Positions 11,097 through 22,880 are shown, numbered from the stretch's first letter. The stretch: 64,000 bases of DNA from Symsagittifera roscoffensis (GCF_963678635.1 NC_087062.1:27926833-27990832); one strand, 5' to 3'. The notes: generated by a model from the sequence alone, not told the origin. Translations and numbers: made by a program.

Positions 11097-11783
11097 AATA
11101 TGTACTTCCATACCGGTGTCCTTGCTCAAAGCCTTTCCAGTGTCCTTTCAGAAGACGAGTTAGACGGAAACGACTCGAAATGGCAAACTGAAGACGACGA
11201 GGTTTTCCATGTTCCCGAGAACGAACTAATTGCTCCACGACTACCAAGCCCATGTCGCGTTGTCGGGGACAAATCGATCTTGGAGAAACAAAAGGCGCGT
11301 GCTTATCAAGAGGAGCAGCATCGGAAACCGAGTACTTCCAAAAGCACGAGTAACTCACCTAAACTGAAAGGTACATTCTGCCTTTCGCCCGACAAGAGCA
11401 TTCCCTGGGCAATCAATGAGAAGTCGCTGATCGTGCCAGTAAGCAACGACAAGTTGCAGTTCATTCGCAACCCGGATAAATTCAAAACCGAGATGTGCAA
11501 AGCTTTCAAGAAAGGTACTTGTACTTTTGGAGAAGGATGTCAATTCGCACATGGCATCAACGAACTACGTCCTGTTAAACTTCACAGCAAGTACAAAACT
11601 GTCAAGTGCAAAAACTTCGCGGCTAGTGGAACTTGTGTTCACGGGAATAATTGTGCCTTCATTCATAACGAAAACGATCAGAAGGAAAAGTTGCACTCCA
11701 TTGGAATGGTGAGTCTTTCCAGAATAGCGGAGAAGGAGATCAAATATTGGAGTACGCGCGGGATAACCCTCAAGAGTGTCTAA
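11097..11783 (+). CDS. Tandem CCCH zinc-finger protein, TIS11/tristetraprolin-like (3'-terminal coding exon)
   Basis: The family binds AU-rich elements in mRNA 3' ends through two CCCH fingers and recruits deadenylation/decay factors in the cytoplasm. The exon follows an acceptor at 11096. An ATG at 11100 is the first in frame and gives 227 residues, but an upstream coding exon is possible. The fingers lie near residues 133-154 and 171-193. Finger 1 is C-x7-C-x5-C-x3-H, one residue short of the usual x8; finger 2 is C-x8-C-x5-C-x3-H. The linker from the finger 1 His to the finger 2 first Cys is 18 residues, the TIS11 spacing. Each finger is preceded by the expected (F/Y)KT(E/V) lead-in (FKTEMC, YKTVKC). 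The N-terminal half is acidic then Ser/Thr/Lys-rich. Nematode-type CCCH regulators are an alternative placement. Confidence 0.8.
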   Translation, partial: NMYFHTGVLAQSLSSVLSEDELDGNDSKWQTEDDEVFHVPENELIAPRLPSPCRVVGDKSILEKQKARAYQEEQHRKPSTSKSTSNSPKLKGTFCLSPDKSIPWAINEKSLIVPVSNDKLQFIRNPDKFKTEMCKAFKKGTCTFGEGCQFAHGINELRPVKLHSKYKTVKCKNFAASGTCVHGNNCAFIHNENDQKEKLHSIGMVSLSRIAEKEIKYWSTRGITLKSV

Positions 11784-11817
11784 AAAGGTGTAGCCAAAAG
11801 TGAAAACTTTTATAAAT

Positions 11818-11829
11818 CTTTATTTATTT
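11818..11829 (+). promoter_or_regulatory. AU-rich element in the 3' UTR of the CCCH gene
   Basis: TTTATTTATTTG lies 35 bases after the stop codon and contains UUAUUUAUU, the classic binding nonamer of TIS11/tristetraprolin proteins. A likely poly(A) signal AATAAA is at about 12369. Its place in the transcript of a predicted TIS11-like protein suggests autoregulation. Confidence 0.55.
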
Positions 11830-11999
11830 GAGCCATAGGACTCAACTATTTCTATCTTTTAGTTTGGATTTGTCTGTTCTGTGCTCTTTAAATAGTCTAA
11901 ATAATACTGTGTTAATCCGTGAAATCTAAATTGTTCTATTGTCATTTTAAAAATTGACATTTCCTCATTGAACCAGTTCGTTTTAAAGAAGTCACGCCA

Positions 12000-12810
12000 A
12001 AAGATTCATTTTAGGTAACCATAACCATCCAAATACAGCAATTTTGAGCACTTCAAAACTTTCATAATTGATCAGTCGGATAATTTTTTACAGCTGCGCA
12101 AAAATTATAAACGGGCGAAGACAACAATGCTTCATTGGAAGTATCTTTTGAACAAAAAATCTCGTATCTGCTCTAATCTGTTAGTTACGGCGTAACTATC
12201 ATTATAAACCAGGTTCGTTGAAATGCGAAAAAAAACAGACAAATAACATTGTTATTCCGACCGTCACCTGTTTGGAATAATTGGCATATGGAAATAATTA
12301 TTGGGCGCCCTCTGGGCATTTTTTAAGTACTCTAATGCCCAGAGGGTTCTCGAAAACTAATTGAAGCCAAATAAACTACTGGCAATAAGTTGCACAAACT
12401 TTTCTAATTACTAGCAGCCAGCATTCACTAATTTTTTAAATGACTGATAGCTAGCCAACTAATACAAATCAAATTCACTAATTTCGGGAAATGGATGTAC
12501 CATGATCCAACACCCAAAAATTTGAGACGTGCAATTTAATTTAGTTTTTTTTTTGTTTATTCCCATAACTTTAAACTATTAAGCAGCTTCCTTGTGGGCT
12601 TCCTTAACTAAATACCTTATAAACATTGAAATCTAGTCGTGTTATGCTCTTAAGTTTTCATAGCCGGAATTACTGCGAAATACATTGCATTAATTTTAAG
12701 TCATCCTATCACATAATTATAACAATTAGTTCATTGATAGACTAAAAATCTGCTTGGCCAGTTTTTCCTAAACTTTGCTGACCAAAAACAAGTGATCGTT
12801 CGCACACATT
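12000..12810. other. Non-coding, AT-rich
   Basis: Probable 3' UTR/downstream region of the CCCH gene, then intergenic DNA. At about 12305-12350 an 'agggcat/atgcccagaggg' inverted pair makes a small hairpin. No gene seen. Confidence 0.4.
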
Positions 12811-12819
12811 CTATTTGAT

Positions 12820-12931
12820 CCGACCATTGAAATGGAACGGAACTTTGCATTCGGGTGTTTTAGTTTGAAAAAAAAAACTAAAACACCCGAATGCAAAGTT
12901 CCTCCCCACGTTCAATGGTCGGAACAACAAG
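12820..12931. repeat. Long hairpin (foldback element)
   Basis: Arms 12839-12866 and 12875-12902 are a perfect 28-bp inverted repeat separated by 8 A-rich bases. An outer pair, CCGACCATTGA (from 12820) and TCAATGGTCGG (ending 12931), extends the stem beyond an internal bulge. Such structures are typical of foldback DNA elements or recent palindromic duplications. Confidence 0.75.
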
Positions 12932-15900
12932 GCTGAGATGCATGATTGTTATTAAATTGACATGCTGACTAATTTAAGTATTTCATATTCATTTGATCTT
13001 CATACTTTACCTCGTTAAACAAAGCGTTGCGCTATAAAAAAAAATGCTCATGTAAAATGAGAGTAAGAAAGAAATATAAATTCCGCAATTTCTTCGATAG
13101 TCGTAAGGAACGTCAACATTTTACAGCCAATTGTGTGTAGTAGGGTTTCTACAATGAGAGTGAAGTTCATCAAAATGGATTTTCCCCAATTATACAGCTC
13201 TCAAATAGAACAAGTTTTAAATCGTTCCTTACAAACCCGAGACGGCCTCCATACACCAAAAGTGCTTACTACTCAACTCCATACAATTCCTATTCAAATC
13301 CATAATATTCAATTCCAAGTGTATGGGCAAGATGCGTATCATATAGTTTCCATTTATGAAAAAATTTTCAAAACTTTTTTCCATAAATAGTTCTGATCAT
13401 AAAAATTTTAAGAAAGAACCTTAAATTGGCAGAAAAAGCAGTCGGTGTTGATAAACTTCAAAAAATTTGGTAGCAACACCATTTGAACGGTTTTTGGAAA
13501 AACCGCTTATCATACAATTTACATATTAGGAAATTATATGATGTCGCCAGCAAAAAATGCCTATCATATAATTATTTCGAAGTAATTTCATAACTTATCA
13601 TAAGTAAATATCATAAGTTATTTCGAAATTGCCCAACTAAAATTTTTGTTTTATATCAACCGCAAAACAAATTTTTTATTCAAAATCATTTTAATTTCAA
13701 CGCAAAACAATCAGATACCCCAAATAAACCTCAGAAAGGATCGAGTGTTATATATTACAGCACCGTCAGTCGTGACTCGAACGACATCGAAAAAGTCCAA
13801 AAGTTATCCACATGTCGAGAAAAACCGGTTAGAAATTTTTGAATTTTGAGTCAAGTTTTGAGCAATTCAAACTTCGAACGTAAAAATTTCGAATCCAATT
13901 TCGTTTCTTATAGGAAAAATGATCATTTAGGCTAGGAATAGTTTTACTAAGCAAAAACTAATTTTGGAAGCTACATTTGGCGCTTTCCTGTCAATAAAAA
14001 TTGCCTAAAAGAAATTTATAAATTATTGGAAAAAAAATAGAATAAGTTTGTTTGGAGACCACTGTTGTCAACTAAATGATACAATTTTGAGAAAAAAACC
14101 TAATTTTTGTAGTTTTTTTTTCACGGCAATCGGGTTATCCTTGATTTCTAATGAAAATGACACAGATTATTGAGCTTTTTTAATAGTAATTATGCTAGAA
14201 CTGTAAAAAAGCCCTACTGGAAAGTTGATACACGGAAGGATACCAAAAAATGATGCTTTGTCATTTATCGCCTTTTGAATTTCAGAAATTGCCTATTTTG
14301 TAATTGACACTATTTGTAACTAACCTTCGTTACGAAAACTGATCAATCTATTTATTCAGCAGTGGAATCTTTACAATCCTATTTCAGACTTCCAAATAAA
14401 GCTAGATTTCCCCCTTTCACTTATTTTGCTATAGGAGAGGGTAACCTGCCTCCCATTTGGTAATTAAATTGAAAGTTAACTTAAAAATGATCGATTTATT
14501 GTTGAAAAACAGAACGAACCATAACAACTAAATCACCGAAAATTTACTTTATACATTTAATTTTTAAATTACTTTTTAAAACGAAAATAAGATTCAACTT
14601 TTAAAATTTGGTTCGTTGAAAAACATTTCTGAAAAGCGAGCATAAAAAACTGAGTGGGTACGAACTTTAAATTACCCTAAGAATTCAAAACCAAGTTTTA
14701 AATAAAAGCATGTTTTAATTGTCAAGCTTTTCCTGAGAACAAAAAACAGCGTGGCCTAAATAGATGACAACCACTTTGTTCAGATTAATAAAATTCCCAG
14801 TGTTCGAAATTGAAAAGATGTTTTATTTTTCGGAAGATCTAAAAATAAGAAATAGGATCGCAGACAAGACCCAAGTTTTTTTTGCCGATTTTGGCATGAA
14901 TAACCTAAAAAAAAGACGGAATTTTATCGCATTTTATTCCTGTAACAGGACTAATAAATTTTAATATTTTTTTGTTCAATTATTCTATTGACACAAAAAA
15001 CTTTGTAGCGACTTAACTTCTATGGGTCCCGAACTCACTGAGGGCTGCAAATTGCCTTCAGTGATTTCGGGATGATCGCAAAATCCATTGTTGTAATTTA
15101 TTCAAAGTTACGCAAAATCCAGGACAACTTTTCGATAAAATTTAATAATTAAAAATTTTATCATTAATATGCAATACATACTTTCATAGGAATTCGACAA
15201 GCTAGTCGACAGAAAATGAGTCAAGAACCAATAAGTGGAAAAAATGTTTGAAAAAACTAAAACATCATCATCTACAAAAAACTTACAATTTTATTGGATT
15301 GAAGTTCAAAAAGTTTCAACTTTCAAGTTTCAAGGAAAAAAACTGGCTGAAGTAAATACATAGAATTTCAAGACGAATCTATTAACTCAATTTGAGACAA
15401 CTGCGAACTGGATCAATCCACTTTCAAAACAAGAGACCGTTCACGCTTTATTGTGCTATTCCACGTTCGTATTTGGAGAGCGCGATTTACCAAACTTTTA
15501 GCAAATAATTTTGAATTGAATTCAAAATGTGCATATAAAGCAAAGCGCATTAATAAATGCATAAATATTTATGATTACACATTTATAGTTATTAGAGCAT
15601 TTTTAAACTTGTTCCTGAAAAAAAACGAAGAGAAAATTAACCATGGCCTATATAAGAGTTTTCACTACGTTCAGCGTTCAAAACGTTTAAAACTCAAGTA
15701 TTTATGTCCCTCTGTAAGCACGCATACTCATATGATTTTTTTTGTCACTCTTCTTCAGTTGACACATTACGAGGCGAGTAAGCCGATATTACATAACACG
15801 AATTTTCCTGATCGAAACATACCTTTTCCGCAAAAACGATATAAACAAGTAACCTAAGCCAATTAGAAGATGGTAATTTATAAAAGACACGAACAAACCA

Positions 15901-16130
15901 AAGCGACTTTCTGTTATTTTTGAAGGTTTAAGCAAAAAGACAAATCGGATACAAGTTCGAAAGAGCACTGCATTATCAAGAGTAAGCTATAACAACAAGC
16001 AATGGTTTGATTTGATTTACAAGAAATTGAGCATATCAGCTTATTAATGAACGAGGGCATTGTTATCACTGATTGAGTTAGACAAAACGTTTAGATGGAA
16101 AAAAAGTCTTCATTCTACTTCCGAAATTCT
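12932..16130. other. AT-rich non-coding stretch
   Basis: No gene supported. The longer frames (13133-13390, 15453-15857) are AT-driven, lack splice context and show no domain. Around 13540-13640 there are several short overlapping inverted repeats built on 'atcataagttatttcgaaat' and 'atcatata', which look like low-complexity hairpins. Confidence 0.5.
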
Positions 16131-16139
16131 GTATTACAT

Positions 16140-16860
16140 GAACTCAATCACCGATAGTTAGAAATTCAGTGTATTCATAAGCTCGATTTGGCCATTTGCA
16201 GTTCTTAGTAACCTTACCTGTAGCAAAAAAAGCACCATCATCGTGAATCGAATCTTCCAATCAGATTTAAAGTCAAACATCTTATTAGGGTTATTTTTCG
16301 GGTTAGGTGTACAGAACCCTATTTTTCAAGCGAAAACTATCAATTAACTAGGTCAAGAAGAATTTAATGTTGACACAGAGGCGAAGTTGCACTTCGCATA
16401 CACAGGCAAAAATAGACCGATCACGCTAGTGGGGGAAAAATGAATGAGCAAAATTTTGAGTCTACAAAATTTCTTCAGTGTCGCACGCTAATTATGAGTC
16501 GACATAATTGCTAAGTGAGACAAGCCAATTATGACCCATTAGCAGTACCAGTCCTTAGCATTGGCTGTACTTAATAGCTGGTTATTGATGAAAATGAACA
16601 CTTTCAAAAGGAACACATCTTGTCGCAACAATATTTGCGGCTCAACAATATTTTCGACGGTTGAAAAAAGATAGTTCACACTATAACACAAGCTTTCCTT
16701 GTGCAATAAAAATTAACTCATTATGTTGTTGACTATGCCAAACTGAGGCTTATATTCGACACACATGAGGTTGAGCGCGACGTTGACCAAACCGAACTCA
16801 GGTTTGTAATCGACACGCGTGAGATAGTGCGCGACATTAATGACTGAACCAAAATCAGGC
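16140..16860 (+). repeat. Repeat cluster, blocks A and B (first occurrence)
   Basis: Block A (about 16165-16375, from 'tcataagctcgatttgg' through 'gaatcttccaatcag' to 'gttaggtgtacag') recurs at about 18170-18370 and 18675-18865. Block B (about 16735-16865) is made of roughly 60-bp units of the form 'gactaaaccgaactcagg..aatcgacacgcgtgagatagtgcgcgac'. It recurs as two or three units at about 18390-18560, with a partial unit at 18000-18055. No coding capacity. Confidence 0.7.
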
Positions 16861-16889
16861 ATACTAGCGTTTAACGCACCTCCGGTTCT

Positions 16890-17815
16890 TCAAATTTTTG
16901 ACAGCTCATGAAAAACCGCATATATTGGAAACCAGATCTGCGGGCTTTTAGTGTACTCAGACAGCACCCAATTACAGGGTTGGTAATTTCATATTTTATT
17001 TAAAAAAAAATTTAGTTCCTCTATTTTCCGTCACATTCGAAAACGTCAAATCTCGAAAAGTACAAGTATTTGAGTAGACATATTTGGAGGCAAGATCTAC
17101 AACTCCGGGGAGTACCCTGACAGCAGCCAACTACAGGGTAAGGAATTAAAAATTTGAAGAAAAAATTACTTTTTTTTGAAAATTTTTTGAAAAAATCAGA
17201 ATAAACGTCATATCTCGAAATCTACAGGGATTTGAGCCGTCACTTTTGCCGTCAACAAATGCAATTCTTGAGAGTACTTTGACAGCACCCAACTACAGGT
17301 TTGGGATTTTCAAATTTTAAAAAAATATCAAAGTTGAGTTTTCTGAAAAACTTTGAAAAAATCACAAAAAACGCCAATCTGTAAAACTACAAAGATTTGA
17401 GCGTTCATGAAAGGAGGCAAGATTCACAACTCCTGAGAGAACTCTGATACCCAGCCAACTACAGGGTTTGGAATTTCAAATTTTGAAGAAAAAAATTTCG
17501 TTTGTTTTATTGAAAGTTTTTGAAAAAAACTATAAAAAACGTCTTATCTCAAAAACTACAAGGATTTGAGCAGTCATATTTAGAGGGAAGATTCGCAACA
17601 CCTGAGAGTACCCTCAAAGCACCCAACTACAGGGTTGGGAATTTCAAGTTTTTTTTTAAATTATTTTATAATTTAAGTTTTAAAATTTTTGAAAAAAAAT
17701 CACAAAAATCTTCGTGTCTCGTACACTAAAAATATTTGAGCATTCTAAATTGGAGGCCCAATTCGCAACCCTTTGGGGAAACCTGACAGCATCCCAATTT
17801 TGGGCTGCTTATTTT
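16890..17815 (+). repeat. Degenerate ~165-bp tandem repeat, about 5.5 units
   Basis: A motif close to 'gacagcacccaactacagggtt' recurs near 16958, 17118, 17280, 17448, 17618 and 17788. Between occurrences lie an A/T-rich run, a 'cgtcatatctcgaaa-ctacagg-atttgag' block and 'gaggcaagattcgcaac'. Spacing is 160-170 bp. One related unit lies apart at about 21650-21835, inside the first visible intron of the minus-strand gene there. Sequence decay suggests an old array. Confidence 0.75.
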
Positions 17816-18164
17816 AAACTCGGATGAATAACCACTGAATTCAAACTGGAAAATCGAAAAAAAAATCTTAGTCATTGCAATATACGATAAAGCTTAAACG
17901 TGAAAAAATTCTTTCGTTAAACATGCAAAAATATTACGTTGAAAAAACTTAAACGTGGTGAGATAGTGAAGCCCGAATTTGAAGATATAATAGATAGAGA
18001 GTGAACCCAAATCAGGCTTATAATCGAGCGTGAGGTAGTGCGCCTGCTTCCGCGTTTTTTGGTTATCAATTACCACCAAAACTTTTCGCGAACGCTATCT
18101 TTGTCATTTCACTATACTAACATAATTTGCCACTTTTTCGTCGTTCTCATTGTTTAGCCAATCA

Positions 18165-18865
18165 GAGTATTCATAAGCTCGATTTGGTCATATACAGTTT
18201 TTAGTAATCTTATCAGGCAAAAAAAAACATCAGCGTGAATCAATCTTCCAATCAGACTAAGAAGCCAAAAATCTTATGAGGGTTATTTTCACTTAAGGTG
18301 CACAGTACCCTTTTATTCAAGCTAAAACATCCAGTAATTCGCTCAAGACGAATTTATGATTGAAACTTTGTTGATGAACTCAATCTGTTGTTGACTATAC
18401 CGAGCTGAAGCTTATATTCAACAGTTGGAGATTGTGCGCGACATTGTTGACTAAACCGAACTCAGGCTAATAATCGACACGCATCAGATATTGCGCAAAA
18501 ATGCTGACTAAACCGAAACAGCCATGTAATCGAAACGCGTGAGATAGTGCATTTGATTCCGCGTTTTTCGCTCATCCTGAATGCCACCAAAAATTGTCGC
18601 TTAACGCTATCGTTGTCACTTCACTACACTTATATGATTTAACGTTTTTTCGTTTTTGTAATTAGGTAGCAAATCAGTTTATTTGTAAGCTTATTTGGTC
18701 ATTTACATTTTTTAGTAATCCTATCTTTTGCAAAAAACACCATTCAGCGTGAAGCGAATCATCCAATCAGAATTAGAAGCCAAGAATATTATTCGCGTTA
18801 TTTATTGAGTTAGGTGCACAAAGCCCTGTTTTTCAAGCAAAAGCTAACAAGTAACTATATCGACG
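18165..18865 (+). repeat. Repeat cluster, blocks A and B (second and third occurrence)
   Basis: Two diverged copies of block A (18170-18370, 18675-18865) flank a run of block B units (18390-18560). The order A-B-array-A-B-A across 16.1-18.9 kb suggests a higher-order unit of roughly 2 kb that has been partly duplicated. Confidence 0.7.
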
Positions 18866-19215
18866 ATAAGTTACATCCTATTCCCACGAAAAAAAGTTTG
18901 AATGGATTTCGAAACGCCGCAAATAAAAAAGGATTTGATTTAGACAAATAAATTAATATTCAACATTAGCATCAAAAATCAAGTCAGTTAATTTACATAG
19001 CACAAAAAATATCTCAAAATATGGAACCAGTCCAAGGCAAGGCAAGTGAGGGCTTCAAAAGACAAACCAACAAAAATTCAATAATTCTATCAAACATTAT
19101 ATAAATTCAGACTTCAAGTCGCAACATAGATTCTATTTCTATAGCATTAAAATTTAGAAACTGTACTCGAATTACTCTAGCTAAGAGGTCAACGCGCAAG
19201 GCGCATCAATTCTAT

Positions 19216-19479
19216 TCAAATATTCGGGAGAGTTTCTTTGCCAGCTGCAAGTAACTTCAGACAATTGCAAAAAATTCTGACGTCATCTAAAGACACTGTT
19301 TGCAACACTCCGCTTTCAGCTATTGTTTTGTCAAAAGTATTAACAATGTTAGTTAAATACTGTGGGGAGATGAGTACAGATGCTTCCGATCCCAGAATGC
19401 CAAACTGGTTCACGCACTTCATGATGAGGAGGGGGTGAGTTTGATCGTTGAAGCCACAGTCGAATTTGAGGTAGGTCAT
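19216..19479 (-). CDS. Unrecognised 87-residue protein or terminal exon
   Basis: An uninterrupted frame with a true ATG at 19479 and TGA at 19216. The composition is coding-like and it is visibly GC-richer than both flanks. The peptide begins MTYLKFDCGFNDQTHPLLI and ends in helical, leucine-rich sequence containing VSLDDVRIFCNCLKLL. The 'DV' after a short helix is faintly histone-fold-like, but that is only an impression. It lies 480 bp downstream of the stop of the next minus-strand gene. It could be a separate intronless gene or the last exon of a transcript running through. Confidence 0.45.
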   Translation of the reverse strand: MTYLKFDCGFNDQTHPLLIMKCVNQFGILGSEASVLISPQYLTNIVNTFDKTIAESGVLQTVSLDDVRIFCNCLKLLAAGKETLPNI

Positions 19480-19944
19480 AACTTTTTGTTTTCTTCTCCC
19501 TAAACAAACACAAGAAGGATCAACCTAGAAAGCGTAACTGAAGGACGCTATGGATATTGTTCTCAAACACACGGAACAGAAAAGTAAAACAGAAAAACAA
19601 AGAATATATTAAATATTTTTTGTTCAAAATGCACCATAAACGCTTGGAAAAAATTGACTATCTAATTCATTTGCTTCCTCAATTTTGTTGACAAATATAG
19701 GCAGTTCAATTCACTATCGTGAAAAAAAAAACAAACTGAGAATCCTAAGGCGATCAAAATAGCAGCGCGGACCTTCAAACTCATCCCTACGAGCACGAGA
19801 ATTCTGCTAATAACAATGTACGCGTCCATTCAAACATGACTGTTGAAAATTGTGAATGCGCGACAGTTGAGAACTTTTTTGGTAAATTTAGTTAACTCAA
19901 TCAGAAACAGGAAAAGTATCTGCTATCTTGTTACTACCGACTGC

Positions 19945-19950
19945 TTTATT
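19945..19950 (-). terminator. Probable poly(A) signal of the 19963-22694 gene
   Basis: AATAAA on the minus strand, 12 bases after the stop codon at 19963-19965. If used, the 3' UTR would be very short. Confidence 0.4.
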
Positions 19951-19962
19951 TGGGGGGATCCG

Positions 19963-22694
19963 TCAATCATAGCACATCGAATACTCACTTAGCTCAGCTA
20001 ACAGCTGTTCATCATTGGATTCCACTGCTATGTCAATCATGTCATCTAAATTGTACATGGAGTGCCCGTAAAAATGACTCTTGTTCTGATTCAACTTAAG
20101 GGAACAACTGTTAATGTTTTCATATCCTATGCTGTCTCCACAACTTCTGCTCGTAGACTGGCCAGAACTGAACAGCTTCACTCGGAACACGTAAGAGAGC
20201 ACCAATCTATAACAGCTCAGCTTCTGCAAACATAGTCACCAATGCTTGTTTATTATAGCTCTAGGTCATTCTGATGAGTTTCATAAAAGCATCCTACTTC
20301 GAGTTCTTTTCGATCGCATCGTTGTCATAAAGGCAAGTGGCAACTCATAGGCAAAAGAAACAAAAAGAACGTTCGATTTAAGTGAAGTAAATCATACACA
20401 CGAAACAAAACTCCGCAAAATACATCCATTTTCTGTGTTGGTTTCCGTTTTCTCCTGGTAATTCAAAATTACACGATTATTTAAATTAACCGAAGAAAAA
20501 GGAAACAAACACAGAAAATGGATATCTTTTGTTGAGTTTTTGTTCGGTTTCTATGAGTTACCTCTCAGACATCGATTGTTGTTGTTTTGTTTTCTTGATG
20601 CGATTAACTAACTTTCCTATATGAAATTCAGATAGAATACAAGCGTACCTGTCGATTCGATAACACATTTCTCCAATCAATCGTTTCATTGACACTTTTA
20701 GCCGCTTTCTCCCCTGCTGAGAAGACGAAGAGGCTACGTTACCACCTCTCTTAGACTCAGATAAACTCAGCATTAGAAAATTCTGAGTACTATCTCCAGA
20801 AATTCTCGATATTCGATTCACAGTTGCAGGACTAATTAGACTCTGCACTTTTTCTACATTCATTGGAGTTGAGTATTGCTGACCTTGAACTTTATTCACG
20901 CTACAGAAGTCGGCACTGAAGTTCGTAGCCGGTGTTTTAAAAGACAGTCGACTGCTACTGTGATGCTTTGTTTTTGCGTTTGACGTCCAATTCTGTCTGT
21001 AAGGGGAGCCGTCTAGTGAGTAATCAGACTCGCAAGATTTCTCTGTACTATTTAGAGAGTCGAAGTCTTTTTCGAACAAGCGCACCCGTTCATAGAGACC
21101 GACTATTTTTTGGAGTAAGCTAGTGGCATTTGTGTTGTTGTTATTCATCTCTAAGTTAGAGGCACTGGATCTCATATCGTTGCTAGGATTTATCCCTGAT
21201 GTAAAAGACAACTCGACAATAATTTCGTTCAGACCCGAAAGAACCAGGTCGTGCAGATATCGGTACTTTCTGTATTCTTTCACAGCTTTTCTCCTCAAGT
21301 ACAATTGGCAGTCGTCCATGTAGGGAATTGTCGCAGGTGTCGAGAATCCTTCTCTCATGTCGCTATTATCAGTCCAACTGTTCCTCAGTGCCGAATCATC
21401 GGTCACTCTAAAAAATCATCATAAATTAAAGATTTCTAACTGACTATTCGAAATGCGTTACAGAACGAGCTGTTCAGCTAATTAAATTTCAAAAACCTAT
21501 GATTTCTATGACAATTACAGCAGGTTACGAAATTCGTTCTCGAATTACAGCATTTCTGAAAAAAGATAAATACGCAATATCCCGGCTATTAAAAGGTTTA
21601 TATAAGTCATAATTGCTGGCCATATTAGTAAACTCTGAGCTACACTGCGAGCACCGCACCATAGGGTTGTCTTTTCAAATCTAAGTTAACTGAAAAAACA
21701 AATGAGAAAAATCATTAGAAAAAAACACTCTATCTCGACAACCACAAGAACACGAGCTGTCAAGTTAGAGGGCACAACTGCAACTTCATAGTGTGTCTGA
21801 CAGTGCCCCTCCATAGGATTGAGAGGTTTAAGTTCCTTTGAAATCCCAATAACGAGTGTAAGGGCATGTCACATAACACTCTACAACTGTTCTTTCAATT
21901 CCTGATTTTGCGTGAAAACCCAAACTGAACCATAAAAAGCCTTACCGCTCATTTGGTCCGCGAATTGTATGCAGATTGTCATCCATTTTATCGTCATTAG
22001 TATCAGTCTCTAATAGGCTATCGTCTTGAAAGTCGTTTTCGGCGGTTATTTGAACTTTGGGAACTGCGGGCGATGTCGGACGTGAAAATGTATCATTGTA
22101 CCTTCTGATTTTATCAATGCTGGAGTTTTCCTTTTCACTCCACTCGTTTCTTCTACTGTGAATCAACGTTTCACTTTTTCTACTGTGAAAGAGGACAGCG
22201 TCGAATAAATTGCTTTCGGATTTCCTGGTAACTAAATCCATGCTGTGGAATCGATCGCCCATTCCACGTTGCTTTCGAATGTCTGCTGACGAACCAGATG
22301 CCTCGTTATCGCTATTGTATCCTTTATTTTTGACATCACTGATTCTAACAGAGGAACACAAAATTGCGCATCTATCGGACTGTACACAAAATCTGGATGT
22401 ACAACCTACTGGAACAGAGTCTGCTGCAGCTTTTTCAACAAATAGTGGGGGCTGCGATATCGCTGTTGAAGGTGCTTCCGATGAATTCCCGATTGAGTTT
22501 TCAATGCCACTCAAATCCAGACGAGAAACAATTGCATTAGCTGGACTGTTGTTGACCAACGAGGTTAAAGAATCACAGAACTCAGCTTGTAATTCAATTA
22601 CATCTTTCTCTGCAAACGATTTCTCCGATTTTCGGGGTGACAAAGTAACGTCACGAGGATTTTCGAGTTTTGCCCCATCAATTCTATAGCAAGC
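19963..22694 (-). CDS. Unrecognised Ser/Asn-rich protein, three 3' exons
   Basis: Three exons join in phase: 22694-21946 (acceptor tttttag, donor GTAAGG, ends phase 2), 21407-20649 (acceptor ttttttag, donor GTACGC, ends phase 2), and 20206-19963 (acceptor gttatag, stop TGA). Together they give about 583 residues, open at the N-terminus. The first exon is Ser/Asp/Asn-rich and looks disordered, with SP and TSP sites typical of proline-directed phosphorylation. Exon 2 holds the best ordered part: YLRRKAVKEYRKYRYLHDL and following leucine-rich helices, then STPATxF/STPMN-like repeats. It ends near KRLIGEMCYRIDR. The C-terminus is acidic (VESNDEQLLAELSEYSMCYD). I do not recognise the family; a cell-cycle or centrosome scaffold is only a guess. 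Retention of intron 2 would give an alternative end at 20558. Confidence 0.6.
20424..20523. repeat. Hairpin inside an intron
   Basis: Arms 20424-20446 and 20501-20523 match as an inverted repeat at 22 of 23 positions (ATCCATTTTCTGTGTT... and its complement), with a 54-base loop. It lies in the intron between 20649 and 20206 of the minus-strand gene, so its transcript would fold strongly. Confidence 0.7.
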
Positions 22695-22811
22695 CTAAAA
22701 ATTAAACATAGCCATAAAACTCTTACAATACGAATTGAAAAAATTACTGAACTAATTACAAGAAACTACTGCATTTTACCACAAGTCGCGAAGTAATTAG
22801 AAGACCATTAT

Positions 22812-22880
22812 GTTGTTGTTGTTGTGGATTTACAGTTATGCTGAAGGGCTGATTAGTCTCATGTACATCAGCTCTTCATA
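22812..22880 (-). mobile_element. Possible 3' stump of a CR1-like LINE
   Basis: A (TTG)n run followed by 'tggatttacag..atgctg..ggg' resembles the 3' ends of the LINEs at 27.08 and 31.79 kb, which have a (TTG)n run followed by 'ggggattcacagcactgctg'. If correct it is a severely 5'-truncated, older copy in the same orientation. Confidence 0.4.

Noticed and set aside
15453-15857. 134-codon plus-strand frame
   Set aside because: AT-driven composition, no domain, no splice or promoter context.
22210-22689. 159-codon plus-strand frame
   Set aside because: Antisense to the Ser-rich coding exon 22694-21946, which has matching splice sites and phase; the plus-strand frame has none.
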